Assembly (NCBI RefSeq): GCF_001044235.1 | Contig: NZ_JYNL01000064.1 | Coordinates: 547,171 to 611,170 of the forward strand | DNA from: Mycolicibacterium chlorophenolicum | Lineage (GTDB): Bacteria; Actinomycetota; Actinomycetes; Mycobacteriales; Mycobacteriaceae | Length of the DNA: 64,000 bases | Direction: 5' to 3' | Part shown: one piece after another, positions 19,531 to 28,201 of the stretch | Position numbering within the stretch: the stretch's first letter is position 1 | Layout: each line of letters begins with the position of its first letter | Made by a program: the position numbers and the translations under genes | The notes under the pieces: generated by a model | Databases searched by the model: none | What the model saw: the letters and a program-made list of their open reading frames with translations, nothing else | Told to the model about the DNA's origin: nothing

Positions 19531-20508
19531 ATGATGAAGAATGCCAAGCTCGGCGATCTGGACGTCGCCCGCATCGGACTGGGCGCCATGGGCATGTCCC
19601 ACGGCTACACCGGCGCCGGATCCGACGACGACGAATCGATCAGGACCATCCACCGCGCACTCGACCTGGGCGTGAACCTCATCGACACCGCCGAGATCTA
19701 CGGTCCGTACGTCAACGAAGAACTCGTCGGCCGGGCGATCAAAGGCCGCCGCGACGAGGTCGTGCTCGCCACCAAGTTCGGCCTGGTCTCGCACGCGGGA
19801 GACGGCCCGTGGAACCTCGACAGCAGTCCCGCCAATATCCGCACCGCCGTGGAGGGCTCGCTGCGCCGGCTCGGCACCGACCACATCGACCTCTACTACC
19901 AACACCGAGTCGACCCCCACACCCCGATCGAGGACACCGTCGGCGCCGTCGCCGAACTGGTGGCCGAGGGCAAGGTGCGCCACATCGGGCTCTCCGAGGC
20001 CTGGGTCGACACCATCCGCCGCGCCCACGCCGCACACCCGATCACGGCGCTGCAGTCCGAGTACTCGCTGTGGACCAGAGACCAGGACGAGGTCCTGCCC
20101 GTCCTGCGTGAGCTCGGCATCGGGCTCGTCCCCTACTCGCCCCTCGGCAAGGGCTTCCTCACCGGGACCATCCGGTCGACCGACCAACTCGACGCCAACG
20201 ACTTCCGGGCCACCAACCCTCGATTCACCGGCGAGAACTTCACGCGCAATCTGGCGATCGCCGACGACGTCAAGGACGTGGCCGACGAGGTCGGCGCGAC
20301 ACCCGCTCAGGTCGCGATCGCGTGGTTGCTCGCCAAAGGCACTGACATCGCGCCGATTCCGGGGACGCGACGGGTCGCGCGGCTGGAAGAGAACGTCGCC
20401 GCCGACGAGGTCGTGCTGACCGAAGCGCAGCTGGCGCGACTCGATTCGCTCACGCCGGCGGCGGGCGGTCATCACACCGATGAGCAGATGAAGTTGATCG
20501 AGCGCTAG
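19531..20508 (+). CDS. Aldo/keto reductase
   Basis: A 325-residue NADPH-dependent reductase with a TIM-barrel. Catalytic residues are visible: Asp and Tyr in NLIDTAEIYG (with YGPYVNEE), Lys in VVLATKFG, and His in IDLYYQHRVD. The cofactor region near the end is IPGTRRVARLEENVAA. The ATG at 19531 follows AAAGGGA. It is 40 bp before the SDR gene and probably co-transcribed with it under the XRE regulator. It would reduce an aldehyde or ketone. Confidence 0.95.
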   Translation: MMKNAKLGDLDVARIGLGAMGMSHGYTGAGSDDDESIRTIHRALDLGVNLIDTAEIYGPYVNEELVGRAIKGRRDEVVLATKFGLVSHAGDGPWNLDSSPANIRTAVEGSLRRLGTDHIDLYYQHRVDPHTPIEDTVGAVAELVAEGKVRHIGLSEAWVDTIRRAHAAHPITALQSEYSLWTRDQDEVLPVLRELGIGLVPYSPLGKGFLTGTIRSTDQLDANDFRATNPRFTGENFTRNLAIADDVKDVADEVGATPAQVAIAWLLAKGTDIAPIPGTRRVARLEENVAADEVVLTEAQLARLDSLTPAAGGHHTDEQMKLIER

Positions 20509-20548
20509 TTCCGTCGAAGACCAAAATTCGCCTACGGAGAAGGAACTC

Positions 20549-21382
20549 ATGTCCACCTGGCTGATCACCGGCTGCTCGACCGGCTTGGGCCGTGCACTCG
20601 CCACATCCGTCATCGCGGCGGGACACGACGTCGTCGTCACCGCCCGCGACGTCGGGAAGGTCGCCGATCTCGCGGCGACCGCTCCCGAGCGCGTTCTGGC
20701 TCTCGCCCTCGACGTCACCCGTCCCGAGCAGGTCGCGAGCGCCGTAGCACAGGCCGAACGCCGATTCGGCGGCGTCGACGTCCTGGTCAACAACGCCGGG
20801 TACGGGTACCGCGCCGCCGTCGAGGAGGGCGACGATGCCGATGTCCGTAGGCTTTTCGAGACGCACTTCTTCGGCACGGTCGCGATGATCAAGGCCGTGC
20901 TGCCGGGGATGCGCACTCGCCGGTCTGGCGCCATCGTCAACATCTCGTCGATCGGCGCGCAGATCACCCCGGTCGGATCGGGCTACTACTCGGCCGCCAA
21001 ATGCGCCATCGAGGGACTGAGCGGTTCGCTCCACGGCGAACTCGCGCCCCTTGGCATCTCGGTCACCATCGTGGAGCCCGGCGCTTTCCGGACCGACTTC
21101 GCGGGTCGTTCGCTCACCCAGGCGGCAACCCCCATCGACGACTACGCCGAGACGGCGGGGAAGCGTCGCAAGGAGCACGACACCCTCCATGGCACGCAGG
21201 CCGGAGACCCCGCCAAGGCAGCCACCGCCATCATCACGGCCGTGGAGCAACCGCAACCCCCGGGCTTCCTGCTTCTGGGCTCCGACGCGCTCGCCGGCTA
21301 TCGGCAGAAGGCACAGGCCCGAGCCGACGAGGTGGACAGGTGGGAGGAGCTCAGTGCCAGTACCGATTACGCCGAGGAGTAA
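20549..21382 (+). CDS. Short-chain dehydrogenase/reductase
   Basis: A 277-residue classical SDR: STWLITGCSTGLGRALA (Rossmann), NNAGYGYRAAVEEG, INISSIGAQITPVGSGYYSAAKCA (Ser-Tyr-Lys), and PGAFRTDFAGRS. GGAGAAGG precedes the ATG. It follows the aldo/keto reductase by 40 bp. The family member type (SDR with TGCSTGLGRALA) often acts on hydroxy-ketones, but the substrate is open. Confidence 0.94.
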   Translation: MSTWLITGCSTGLGRALATSVIAAGHDVVVTARDVGKVADLAATAPERVLALALDVTRPEQVASAVAQAERRFGGVDVLVNNAGYGYRAAVEEGDDADVRRLFETHFFGTVAMIKAVLPGMRTRRSGAIVNISSIGAQITPVGSGYYSAAKCAIEGLSGSLHGELAPLGISVTIVEPGAFRTDFAGRSLTQAATPIDDYAETAGKRRKEHDTLHGTQAGDPAKAATAIITAVEQPQPPGFLLLGSDALAGYRQKAQARADEVDRWEELSASTDYAEE

Positions 21383-21556
21383 CGCCAGGCCCTCGTGACG
21401 CCTGCTGCGTCATCAGCTGCCACCTGTTTGCTCTTCACGAGAATCATCTTTGAGAGGCCCCTCAAAAATGCTCCTCTGGCCCGATTTCGCCAATCTGTGA
21501 CTAGGGAAGGAATTTGCTGTACGCTCCCTGGAAAATATTGACAGGGGGGTCAGCAC

Positions 21557-23377
21557 ATGGGCGGACGGCGTCAACGGCGCGCAGAGCAGTTCGGAGTGAG
21601 GCAGTGGCTGCAGCTGGGCGCGGCATCGGCTGGTGTCGGGGCGGCACTGCTGGGGTTCTCGCTGGTGGGTCCGGACATCGGTACGGCGGCCGCCGACACT
21701 TCGGGAGAGTCGTCGGCCGCATCGACCGGTAGCGCCGGAGGCGCAGAGTCCACCGGTCCAGCGAGGTCGACACCGGCGGCCGACCGTGAGTCGGGCAGCG
21801 CCGCCACCGATACGGACCGCACCGATGACGTGGGCTCCGACGACGCCGTTGACGACGCCGACGACCGCGCCGGCCGCGCCGGTGCGCGCCCCCTCGATCA
21901 GTCCGACGAGGACCCCTCGGATGTCGCCACCACCGACGAGGTCGATGCCGACGCGGACGCTGCCGACGGGGACGATGCCGCGGATGACGATGTTGCAGGC
22001 GACGTCGCCGAGGACGACGTTGCCGAGGAGCGCACGTCGGCCGACGGCGACGACACCGGTACAACCCCTGCCCCCGCGACGGTCACGGCGACGGCGACGG
22101 CCTCGCCCAGGCCGACCCATGAGGAGCGGGTCGCCGAGAAGATCGCCAAGATCTCGGCCTCGGCGCAGGCGTGGATCGACGCGCGGCCGGTCAGCGACGA
22201 GCGCAAGGACGAACTCGAAGCAGCCTGGGCGGCCCTGCGTCGCAGCCTTCTCAACCAGGCGCCCACACTGACCCCCGTTCAACTCACCGGTGTCATCACC
22301 GGCGAGGTCACCGGCACCGTCGACGCACTGGATCCCGACGGGGACCGGCTGGTCTACCGCGTGGTGCGCGGACCGGCGACGGGCAAGGTGCACCTCAACG
22401 CGGACGGGACATTCACCTACACCCCGGGTGAGGGTTTCGACGGCGTCGACACCTTCGTGGTGCGCGCCGTGGACCTCGGGCTGCACATCAACCTGCTGGA
22501 CTGGTTCCGGCCGATCGGAACGCGCGCCGGCGCGCTGATCAACCAGGGTGCGGTCACGTTCGACTTCGTCTACACCGAGGGTGCCGAACACTGGACGCCC
22601 GAGCGTCGCGCGGCCCTGCAGCGCTCAGCCGACGCGCTGGTGACCTTCCTGCGGGTCGCCAAGCCGGTCGTGCTCACCTATGAGATCGAAGGGGTCGACA
22701 ATCCGGACGTCCGCTGGCTGGCGGGCGCCGGCAGCGGCCTCATCAGCACGGACCCCGGCTACTGGCCGACGATCGTGCAGAACAAGCTGCTCACGGGGAA
22801 GGACGCCAACGGCGCCGGGTACGACGGCTCCATCGAGTGGAACTTCGCCAAGCCGTGGGCGTTGGGCGACGTGGTCGTCGGCGACGAGTACGACTTCATG
22901 AGCACGGCGATGCACGAACTCCTGCATTCGTTCGGCTTCGCCTCGACGCTGGAGGCGCCGGGCACCAACAGCGGGCGGACGTGGAGCATCTTCGACAGCT
23001 TCATCAGTACCGCCGACGGCACAAGGCTCTTCGCCGCCGACTTCACCTGGCCGAGTTCGGCAGATCCCTACCTGACCGGGTTCGCCGGCGGAGTGTTCTT
23101 CGGCGGGTCGAACGCCGTTGCGGCGTACGGAAAACCGGTCCCGCTGTACTCCCCCAATCCATGGAAGGACGGCAGTTCGTCGGCCCACCTCGACGACGAC
23201 ACCTTCACCGGTGACGACTTCCAATTGATGAACCACAAGGCCAAGTGGCACGGGATCGTCGAGGTGCGCGAGATCAGCGCGATCGAAGCGGGCATCCTGC
23301 GCGACCTCGGCTACACCGTGGTGTTGCCGCGCCAGTCCGCTCTTGCGACCGGAGTCCTCGTCGGCCTGCGCGCCTGA
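21557..23377 (+). CDS. Secreted cadherin-like metalloprotease with acidic linker (paralogue A)
   Basis: A 606-residue exported protein. Residues 17-47 form a long signal segment (LQLGAASAGVGAALLGFSLV). About 48-180 is an Asp/Glu/Ala/Thr-rich linker. Residues 235-305 form a cadherin/Ig-like domain (LDPDGDRLVYRVVRG, GTFTYTPGEGFDGVDTF). Residues 330-595 form a metzincin-like peptidase: HELLHSFGF (His453, Glu454, His457), a probable Met-turn in FQLMNH, and AIEAGILRDLGY. The usual third zinc ligand after the Gly is Ser463. A paralogue lies at 46.6-48.1 kb. GGGGGG precedes the ATG. Target unknown; a host- or matrix-directed surface protease is inferred. Confidence 0.8.
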   Translation: MGGRRQRRAEQFGVRQWLQLGAASAGVGAALLGFSLVGPDIGTAAADTSGESSAASTGSAGGAESTGPARSTPAADRESGSAATDTDRTDDVGSDDAVDDADDRAGRAGARPLDQSDEDPSDVATTDEVDADADAADGDDAADDDVAGDVAEDDVAEERTSADGDDTGTTPAPATVTATATASPRPTHEERVAEKIAKISASAQAWIDARPVSDERKDELEAAWAALRRSLLNQAPTLTPVQLTGVITGEVTGTVDALDPDGDRLVYRVVRGPATGKVHLNADGTFTYTPGEGFDGVDTFVVRAVDLGLHINLLDWFRPIGTRAGALINQGAVTFDFVYTEGAEHWTPERRAALQRSADALVTFLRVAKPVVLTYEIEGVDNPDVRWLAGAGSGLISTDPGYWPTIVQNKLLTGKDANGAGYDGSIEWNFAKPWALGDVVVGDEYDFMSTAMHELLHSFGFASTLEAPGTNSGRTWSIFDSFISTADGTRLFAADFTWPSSADPYLTGFAGGVFFGGSNAVAAYGKPVPLYSPNPWKDGSSSAHLDDDTFTGDDFQLMNHKAKWHGIVEVREISAIEAGILRDLGYTVVLPRQSALATGVLVGLRA

Positions 23378-23382
23378 TGCCG

Positions 23383-23520
23383 TCAGGCTCCTCCCGAAAA
23401 GGTCGCCCGATACTCCGTTGGGGTCACATCCACGATCCTGCGGAAGTGCCCGGCTCATCGAGTCGTTCGACAGACGAGGCCGGCGAGCCAGCGGGCAACG
23501 GCGACGCTTCATGACGTTGG
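23383..23520 (-). pseudogene. Remnant of an AraC-family regulator C-terminus
   Basis: On the minus strand the last 21 codons read HFRRIVDVTPTEYRATFSG plus two residues and a stop, the terminal helix of AraC-family DNA-binding domains. Upstream there is an in-frame TGA and further AraC-like text (VARWLAGLV) without the rest of the domain. It lies just after the metalloprotease stop. It is a short degenerate tail, not a functional gene. Confidence 0.55.
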
Positions 23521-23674
23521 ATCAGGCGTATCTGACGTCGGCACTTACCGGCAGGTTCAGGGTGGTGTCAGGTACTGCGATCCGTCATGACCAATGATCG
23601 TCTGCCTTTGACGACGGCACTGTCTTTTCAGGATGTCCGCTTTCACGACGGTCGGAGCAGGTTCTGCTTACCGG

Positions 23675-24337
23675 CTACGCCTGCTGTGCGAGCCAGATGG
23701 TGCGCTGCCCGCACGTAGGGTCCGTGACGGCGTGGGCGATGACGTCGAAGCCGTTGTCGCCGAGAAGGTCACGATATTCGGACTCGTCGAGGCTTGCGTG
23801 GTAGAGAGGTTCACCCTGGTAGCTCCCGATCTGCTCACCGGCCGATGGACCACTGTTGAACAACAGAACCGCACCCGGCGCGGCATGCCGGGAGAGGGTC
23901 GGGAACATCCGTCGCTGATCATGCGCCGAGAGGTGAAAGAGGCTGTCCCAGGCAATGATTCCGTCGAATTGGCGATGGAGAGACAGCGCGCGCATGTCGG
24001 CGACGTCCCACCGGTGCTCGGGGAAACGGGCAGCCCTCATCGCGATCATCGCGCTCGACGAGTCGACCCCGTGGACATGACATCCCTGCTCGATCAGGTA
24101 CTGGCCGATCGGCACCGCTGTTCCGCACCCCACGTCGAGGACGGTGCGGCGCTGACCGGGCAACGACGCCACGAACCGGTCCAGCCAGGCGCGTTCGATC
24201 AGCCGGTCACCGCGATCGCGCGACCACGCCGCCGCGTGGCGGTCATACAGCGCGATGACCCGAGCGGCCTCGGGATGCTCGTCAACCACAATGCCCAGCA
24301 TCGCCGCGGTATCGCCGAGGGTCCGATCGAGGAGCAT
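23675..24337 (-). CDS. Class I SAM-dependent methyltransferase
   Basis: About 220 residues. Motif I is TVLDVGCGTAVPIGQYLIEQG, motif II acidic residue is in VHGVDSSSAM, and later motifs are WDVADMRALSL and FDGIIAWDSLFHL. A helical cap (ALYDRHAAAWSRDRG) precedes motif I. The product is a small-molecule methyltransferase of the UbiE-like type. I chose the ATG at 24337; ATG at 24301 is possible. The frame is open to 24427, but that region overlaps a divergent FAD-monooxygenase remnant, which argues against the longer form. Confidence 0.88.
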   Translation of the reverse strand: MLLDRTLGDTAAMLGIVVDEHPEAARVIALYDRHAAAWSRDRGDRLIERAWLDRFVASLPGQRRTVLDVGCGTAVPIGQYLIEQGCHVHGVDSSSAMIAMRAARFPEHRWDVADMRALSLHRQFDGIIAWDSLFHLSAHDQRRMFPTLSRHAAPGAVLLFNSGPSAGEQIGSYQGEPLYHASLDESEYRDLLGDNGFDVIAHAVTDPTCGQRTIWLAQQA

Positions 24338-24377
24338 ACGGCTCTCGCCATCTACTACCGACGGTCGCAGTTTGAGT

Positions 24378-24478
24378 GAGTGCGGGGGGATTGTGGGTGG
24401 CGGCTTCGCGGGGCTGGCGGCTGCCATTGCATTTCGGCAGGGCGGTCACGAAGTCAGCGTCTTCAAAAGGTCCGCCAT
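24378..24478 (+). pseudogene. N-terminal fragment of an FAD-dependent monooxygenase
   Basis: The plus strand reads GIVGGGFAGLAAAIAFRQGG then HEVSVFKRS, the GxGxxG FAD-binding beta-alpha-beta unit of aromatic-ring monooxygenases, which are normally 380-500 residues long. Similarity ends after about 33 residues and no continuation is found before the next gene. There is no clear start codon or ribosome-binding site. It is a truncated remnant. Confidence 0.65.
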
Positions 24479-24595
24479 TTTTCACGCCCGACCCGTCTTC
24501 GGGTTCCTGGCGGGGCGGTCAGTCACTGGCGCGCACCCGTCGACACGGCCTAAGTCCGCTTGCCTCTGCGAGCGGGCCTGGGCGGTGCCGGTGCG

Positions 24596-25279
24596 TCAGC
24601 GTCGGCGTGGCATCGCCGACGCAGTGCCCAGAATCCAGGCGAACAGGAAGGCCGGCATCGCGGTGATCGACAACCCCTCCAGTGACAGAGGGCCGCGCTC
24701 GACGATGAACGCGGCCAGCAGAAGGGGGTGTACCGCGGCGGCGGCGAGCGCCAGGTGCGCGGTGTAGCGGGGCAGTACCTGGTGGCGGTACACCGCGACA
24801 GCGAAAGACCCCAGCGCGACGACGGTGGGCAAGCCTGACATCGCCAACAACCCGAAGGTCAAGTCGTACAGCAGACTTGCCTGTTCGGCGCTGCGGTCTC
24901 GGTAGAGCAGGAGGTTGAACGCGGTGAAGCCACTCAGCAACAGGATGGCGCACCCGAAGAAGGCGGCAGCAAAACATCCCGGCAGAATCGACCTCCGCGG
25001 CAACCGATCTCGTAGGTAGGTCCACACGGCTGCACCGAAGACGAACCACAGGGTGACACCCACCGTGTTGAGCACCTGGGTGACGACCAATTGCGCATGA
25101 TGGTCGCTCGCCCAGCGCGCTACGTCCACACCCGGAGTCTGGGTCTCGGGATAGGACCAGATCGGATACACCGCCAGCGTCAGCGCGGGAAGCACAAACC
25201 CCGTCACCCCGGACCATCGAACAACGCGCGCCGCGCTTCCCAGTCCATCCCCCGCGCTCGGCACGATGTCGTCGTTCAT
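24596..25279 (-). CDS. Membrane protein of unknown function
   Basis: A 227-residue integral membrane protein with about six hydrophobic segments, for example VVRWSGVTGFVLPALTLAVY, TVGVTLWFVFGAAVWTYL, GCFAAAFFGCAILLLSGFTA, and LALAAAAVHPLLLAAFIV. No enzymatic motif is seen. The ATG at 25279 has GGGGGG just upstream, which decides the start over the longer open frame to 25351. I do not recognise the family. Confidence 0.7.
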   Translation of the reverse strand: MNDDIVPSAGDGLGSAARVVRWSGVTGFVLPALTLAVYPIWSYPETQTPGVDVARWASDHHAQLVVTQVLNTVGVTLWFVFGAAVWTYLRDRLPRRSILPGCFAAAFFGCAILLLSGFTAFNLLLYRDRSAEQASLLYDLTFGLLAMSGLPTVVALGSFAVAVYRHQVLPRYTAHLALAAAAVHPLLLAAFIVERGPLSLEGLSITAMPAFLFAWILGTASAMPRRR

Positions 25280-25777
25280 GGCCCCCCCGAGCAGTATCTG
25301 ACGAACGCGGTCCACAGATCTACCGCCATCGTGCCGCAGCGGCGCAGACACCGGGGCACGACGAGCCGACGCGTCGTTTCGAGATTTCTGGCGAGTTGCG
25401 CGTCACGCCCACCGTCAGCGCCTCAGCGGCCACGTCCAAGGCAGCTGCAGGGCGGCGATCTGCCCGTCGTTGCCCACCGGCCCGACGATGTCGCCGCCCT
25501 GGCGGCGGCACCTCTCCCATCGCTGCCGGCACGTAGGGCGGAAAAGGACTACGGGTTTTCCGTGGTCCCCGACCGGTACGTCCGGTGCCATCGTCATAGG
25601 CGTGAAGGACATCGTCGTTGTCGGTGGCGAGCTTCGCCAGTGTGCGGAGTTCAGTGGGCTCGGGCACACGGGACCGCCTGCTCTGGCCCATTGGCGTCAA
25701 CCGCGTCCACGCCCAGGTGGTCCCCATCGACGCCAACGCCCGGCCAGTTCAGCAGCGCCCAACCCCGAGGAGTCTCC
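25280..25777. other. Intergenic stretch without a supportable gene
   Basis: About 500 bp between the membrane protein and the flavoprotein gene. Open frames exist on both strands, but none shows a recognisable domain, a good start signal, or convincing codon pattern. Given the remnants on either side, it may be degenerate coding sequence. The last bases (CGAGGAGTCTCC) provide the ribosome-binding site of the flavoprotein gene. Confidence 0.5.
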
Positions 25778-26944
25778 ATGACCAGCACCACCCGCGTCGT
25801 GGTCGTCGGCGGCGGATACGCCGGCGTCCTTGCCGCCAACCGCCTGAGCCGGCGCGCCGACATCGACATCACGCTGGTCAACCCGCGCCCTGCATTCGTC
25901 GAACGAATCCGGCTCCATCAATTGGTCGCCGGCAACGATGACGCCGTCGAGGACTACTCGGCGATCCTCACGGATCGAGCGAAACTGATTCTCGACAGTG
26001 CTGAACGCATCGACGCAGCCGCACACCAGCTCCGGCTGTCCTCCGGTGCTTTCCTCGGCTATGACTACCTGATCTACGCCGTCGGTAGCACCGCTCCGGT
26101 CTCCACCGCGACACCCGGTGCGCTCGAGAACGCCTACGCACTGGGCGAACTGGAGTCAGCGCAGCGGCTGGCCGCGCGCCTGACAGACGTCCCGCTGCAG
26201 GCTCCGATCGTGATCGTGGGCGGTGGGCTGACGGGGATCGAAGCCGCCTCTGAATGGGCCGAGGCCGGTCGCAACGTCACCCTGGTCACCGGCGCGCTGG
26301 GTCCGTCGCTGGCCAAAGGTGGGCGCAAGTCGGTGGCCAAGAGGTTGACGAAGCTGGGGGCCACCGTTGTCGAGAACGCAACTGCCACGCAGGTCGGTCC
26401 AGACCGGGTGGTACTGCGCGACGGGAGAGCCTTGCCGAGCGCGGTGACGGTGTGGACGGCCGGGTTCGGTGTCCCCACCCTGGCCGCTGACAGCGGCCTG
26501 TCCACCGACCGGCTCGGCCGGCTGCTCACCGACGAGACCTTGACCAGTGTCGACGACCCCTCGATCCTCGCGGCCGGCGATGCAGCCTCCCCGTCGGGGC
26601 AGCCGTTGCGGATGAGCTGCCAGCTCGCCATGCCGCTGGCCTCGCACGCCACCGATACCGTCCTCGCGAGGCTCGCTGGCAGGGAACCCGCGAATCTGAA
26701 CCCGGCCTCGGTGGGTCAGTGCATCAGCCTGGGCCGCCACGCCGGCACCATCCAGATGTCGCACTTCGACGATGTTGCGTTGCCGATGCACATCGGCGGG
26801 CACCTCGCCGCCACCATCAAAGAGTCAGTCTGCAAGGGCACCTTGTCCTTCCTGGCCAAAGAGGCCCGAAAACCGGGCAGCTACTTCTGGCCCCGAGGCG
26901 GAAAACGGGCGAAGTTGCTGAAGAAAGGACCAGTCGGTGTCTGA
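25778..26944 (+). CDS. NAD(P)/FAD-dependent oxidoreductase (NDH-2-like)
   Basis: A 388-residue two-dinucleotide-binding flavoprotein. FAD motif TRVVVVGGGYAGVLAANRLS; second Rossmann motif IVIVGGGLTGIEAASEWAEA; C-terminal FAD contact SVDDPSILAAGDAA. It resembles type II NADH dehydrogenases and related reductases that pass electrons to quinones or small acceptors. It starts at ATG 25778 after GAGGAG. A short gap leads to an SDR gene on the same strand, so a small redox operon is likely. Confidence 0.92.
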   Translation: MTSTTRVVVVGGGYAGVLAANRLSRRADIDITLVNPRPAFVERIRLHQLVAGNDDAVEDYSAILTDRAKLILDSAERIDAAAHQLRLSSGAFLGYDYLIYAVGSTAPVSTATPGALENAYALGELESAQRLAARLTDVPLQAPIVIVGGGLTGIEAASEWAEAGRNVTLVTGALGPSLAKGGRKSVAKRLTKLGATVVENATATQVGPDRVVLRDGRALPSAVTVWTAGFGVPTLAADSGLSTDRLGRLLTDETLTSVDDPSILAAGDAASPSGQPLRMSCQLAMPLASHATDTVLARLAGREPANLNPASVGQCISLGRHAGTIQMSHFDDVALPMHIGGHLAATIKESVCKGTLSFLAKEARKPGSYFWPRGGKRAKLLKKGPVGV

Positions 26945-27019
26945 CGTCATGGACACACCGAAGACCGCGATCACCGACCGGGACCAACCGCCACCACCGG
27001 GCACCACCGGGCTGTCCGA

Positions 27020-27754
27020 ATGGCTGGCTCGATGAGCGAGCTGGCCGGCCGAACCGCACTGGTCACCGGCGGCACCGCCGGCATCGGCTTCGCGACGGCC
27101 CACCGACTGGTGCACGCGGGCGCCTCGGTCGTCATCACCGGACGCAATCCCGGACGCGGACAGCAGGCCCGAGACGCCCTCGGGTCTGCGGCACAATTCG
27201 TCGCCGTGGACATGGCCGACCCGGCCGGTGTGGAGCGACTCGCTCGCGAACACGAGCCCGACATCCTGGTCAACAACGCCGCGCGCTTCCCGGCCAGCCT
27301 GACCGTCGATCAGGACGAGAACGAGTTCGGGCACACCTTCGCCACCAACGTGCGCGGTCTCTACTTCCTGGTGGCCGCGACGGTGCCCTCCATGATCCGT
27401 CGCGGTGGCGGTGTCATCGTCAACGTCACCTCCATGGTCGCGTCCAAAGGTGTTCCGGGCGCCTCGGTGTACAGCGCTTCCAGAGCAGCAGTCGAGCAGT
27501 TGACGCGCACGTGGGCCGTCGAATTCGGCCCGCACCACATCCGGGTCAACAACGTGGCACCCGGCCCGACGTCCACCGAGGGTGTGGCAGCCGAATGGGG
27601 TGACACCAACGAGGAACTCGGGCGCGCCCTACCGCTCGGGCGCACGGCGGATCCCGCCGAGATCGCCGAGGCGATCTACTTCCTGGCCTCGCCACGAGCC
27701 AGCTTCATCACAGGCACCACCCTGCACGTCGACGGCGGCGGCACCGCCGTCTGA
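27020..27754 (+). CDS. Short-chain dehydrogenase/reductase
   Basis: A 244-residue classical SDR: RTALVTGGTAGIGFATAHRL, ILVNNAARFPAS, NVTSMVASKGVPGASVYSAS (catalytic Ser-Tyr-Lys region; here Tyr in VYSASRAA, so the Lys position is Arg), and FITGTTLHVDGGGTAV at the end. The YxxxK motif reads YSASR, an Arg in place of Lys, which could alter activity. ATG at 27020 or 27032. It probably shares an operon with the upstream flavoprotein. Confidence 0.9.
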   Translation: MAGSMSELAGRTALVTGGTAGIGFATAHRLVHAGASVVITGRNPGRGQQARDALGSAAQFVAVDMADPAGVERLAREHEPDILVNNAARFPASLTVDQDENEFGHTFATNVRGLYFLVAATVPSMIRRGGGVIVNVTSMVASKGVPGASVYSASRAAVEQLTRTWAVEFGPHHIRVNNVAPGPTSTEGVAAEWGDTNEELGRALPLGRTADPAEIAEAIYFLASPRASFITGTTLHVDGGGTAV

Positions 27755-27797
27755 AGGAGAATGATGGACTCCGACGAACAGCGCGGCGTCGACTCGT

Positions 27798-28024
27798 ATG
27801 GATGACGAGCTGTCACTGACCACGGGTCGGCCGACCCCGGGGTGGCGACAGGAACTGGGCCCACCGGCGCGGCTTGCCTCGCAGAGCCTCAAAGCCGAGC
27901 TCCGGTGCGTATTCCTCTTCAAGTTCCTCACCGATGAGCAGCTCGATGCGCTGTGCAGCAACGGCCGATGCACCACAGCGGGGACGGGGCCGCTTTGCCG
28001 CGAAGGCGAGCCCGCGCAGTTTTC
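27798..28024 (+). pseudogene. Truncated cyclic-nucleotide-binding (Crp/Fnr-type) domain
   Basis: The frame beginning MDDELSLTTGRPTPGWRQE continues with LKAELRCVFLFKFLTDEQLDALC and GTGPLCREGEPAQFSGV, the first third of a cNMP-binding domain. Similarity stops at about 28020, where an SDR tail begins in another frame. The protein would normally extend several hundred residues further. It looks like the 5' part of a deleted gene. Confidence 0.62.
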
Positions 28025-28095
28025 TGGCGTCACCGCGCGCGAGTTGCATCACCGGCGCCACCCTGCATGTCGACGGCGGTGCCGGCGTCACATGA
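28021..28095 (+). pseudogene. SDR C-terminal remnant
   Basis: In a frame different from the preceding fragment the DNA reads FLASPRASCITGATLHVDGG followed by AGVT and a stop. It parallels the end of the intact SDR at 27681-27754 (FLASPRASFITGTTLHVDGG), but with many nucleotide differences, so it is a diverged SDR tail, not a recent duplication. A deletion appears to have fused it to the cNMP-domain fragment. Confidence 0.65.
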
Positions 28096-28201
28096 GCACG
28101 GCTTGACGAATCCGCACGGCGGCAGCGCCCACCCCTGTAAGCCCGAAACCAATGTCGCACCGTATCAACCCATTTCACCTCGAGAGAAAGGCAGCACGGC
28201 G

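Noticed and set aside
25320..25736. A 138-codon minus-strand frame that could be a degenerate sigma factor or SnoaL-like gene
   Set aside because: Sigma factors often neighbour such flavoproteins, but no residue run matched convincingly, so it was left as empty intergenic sequence.
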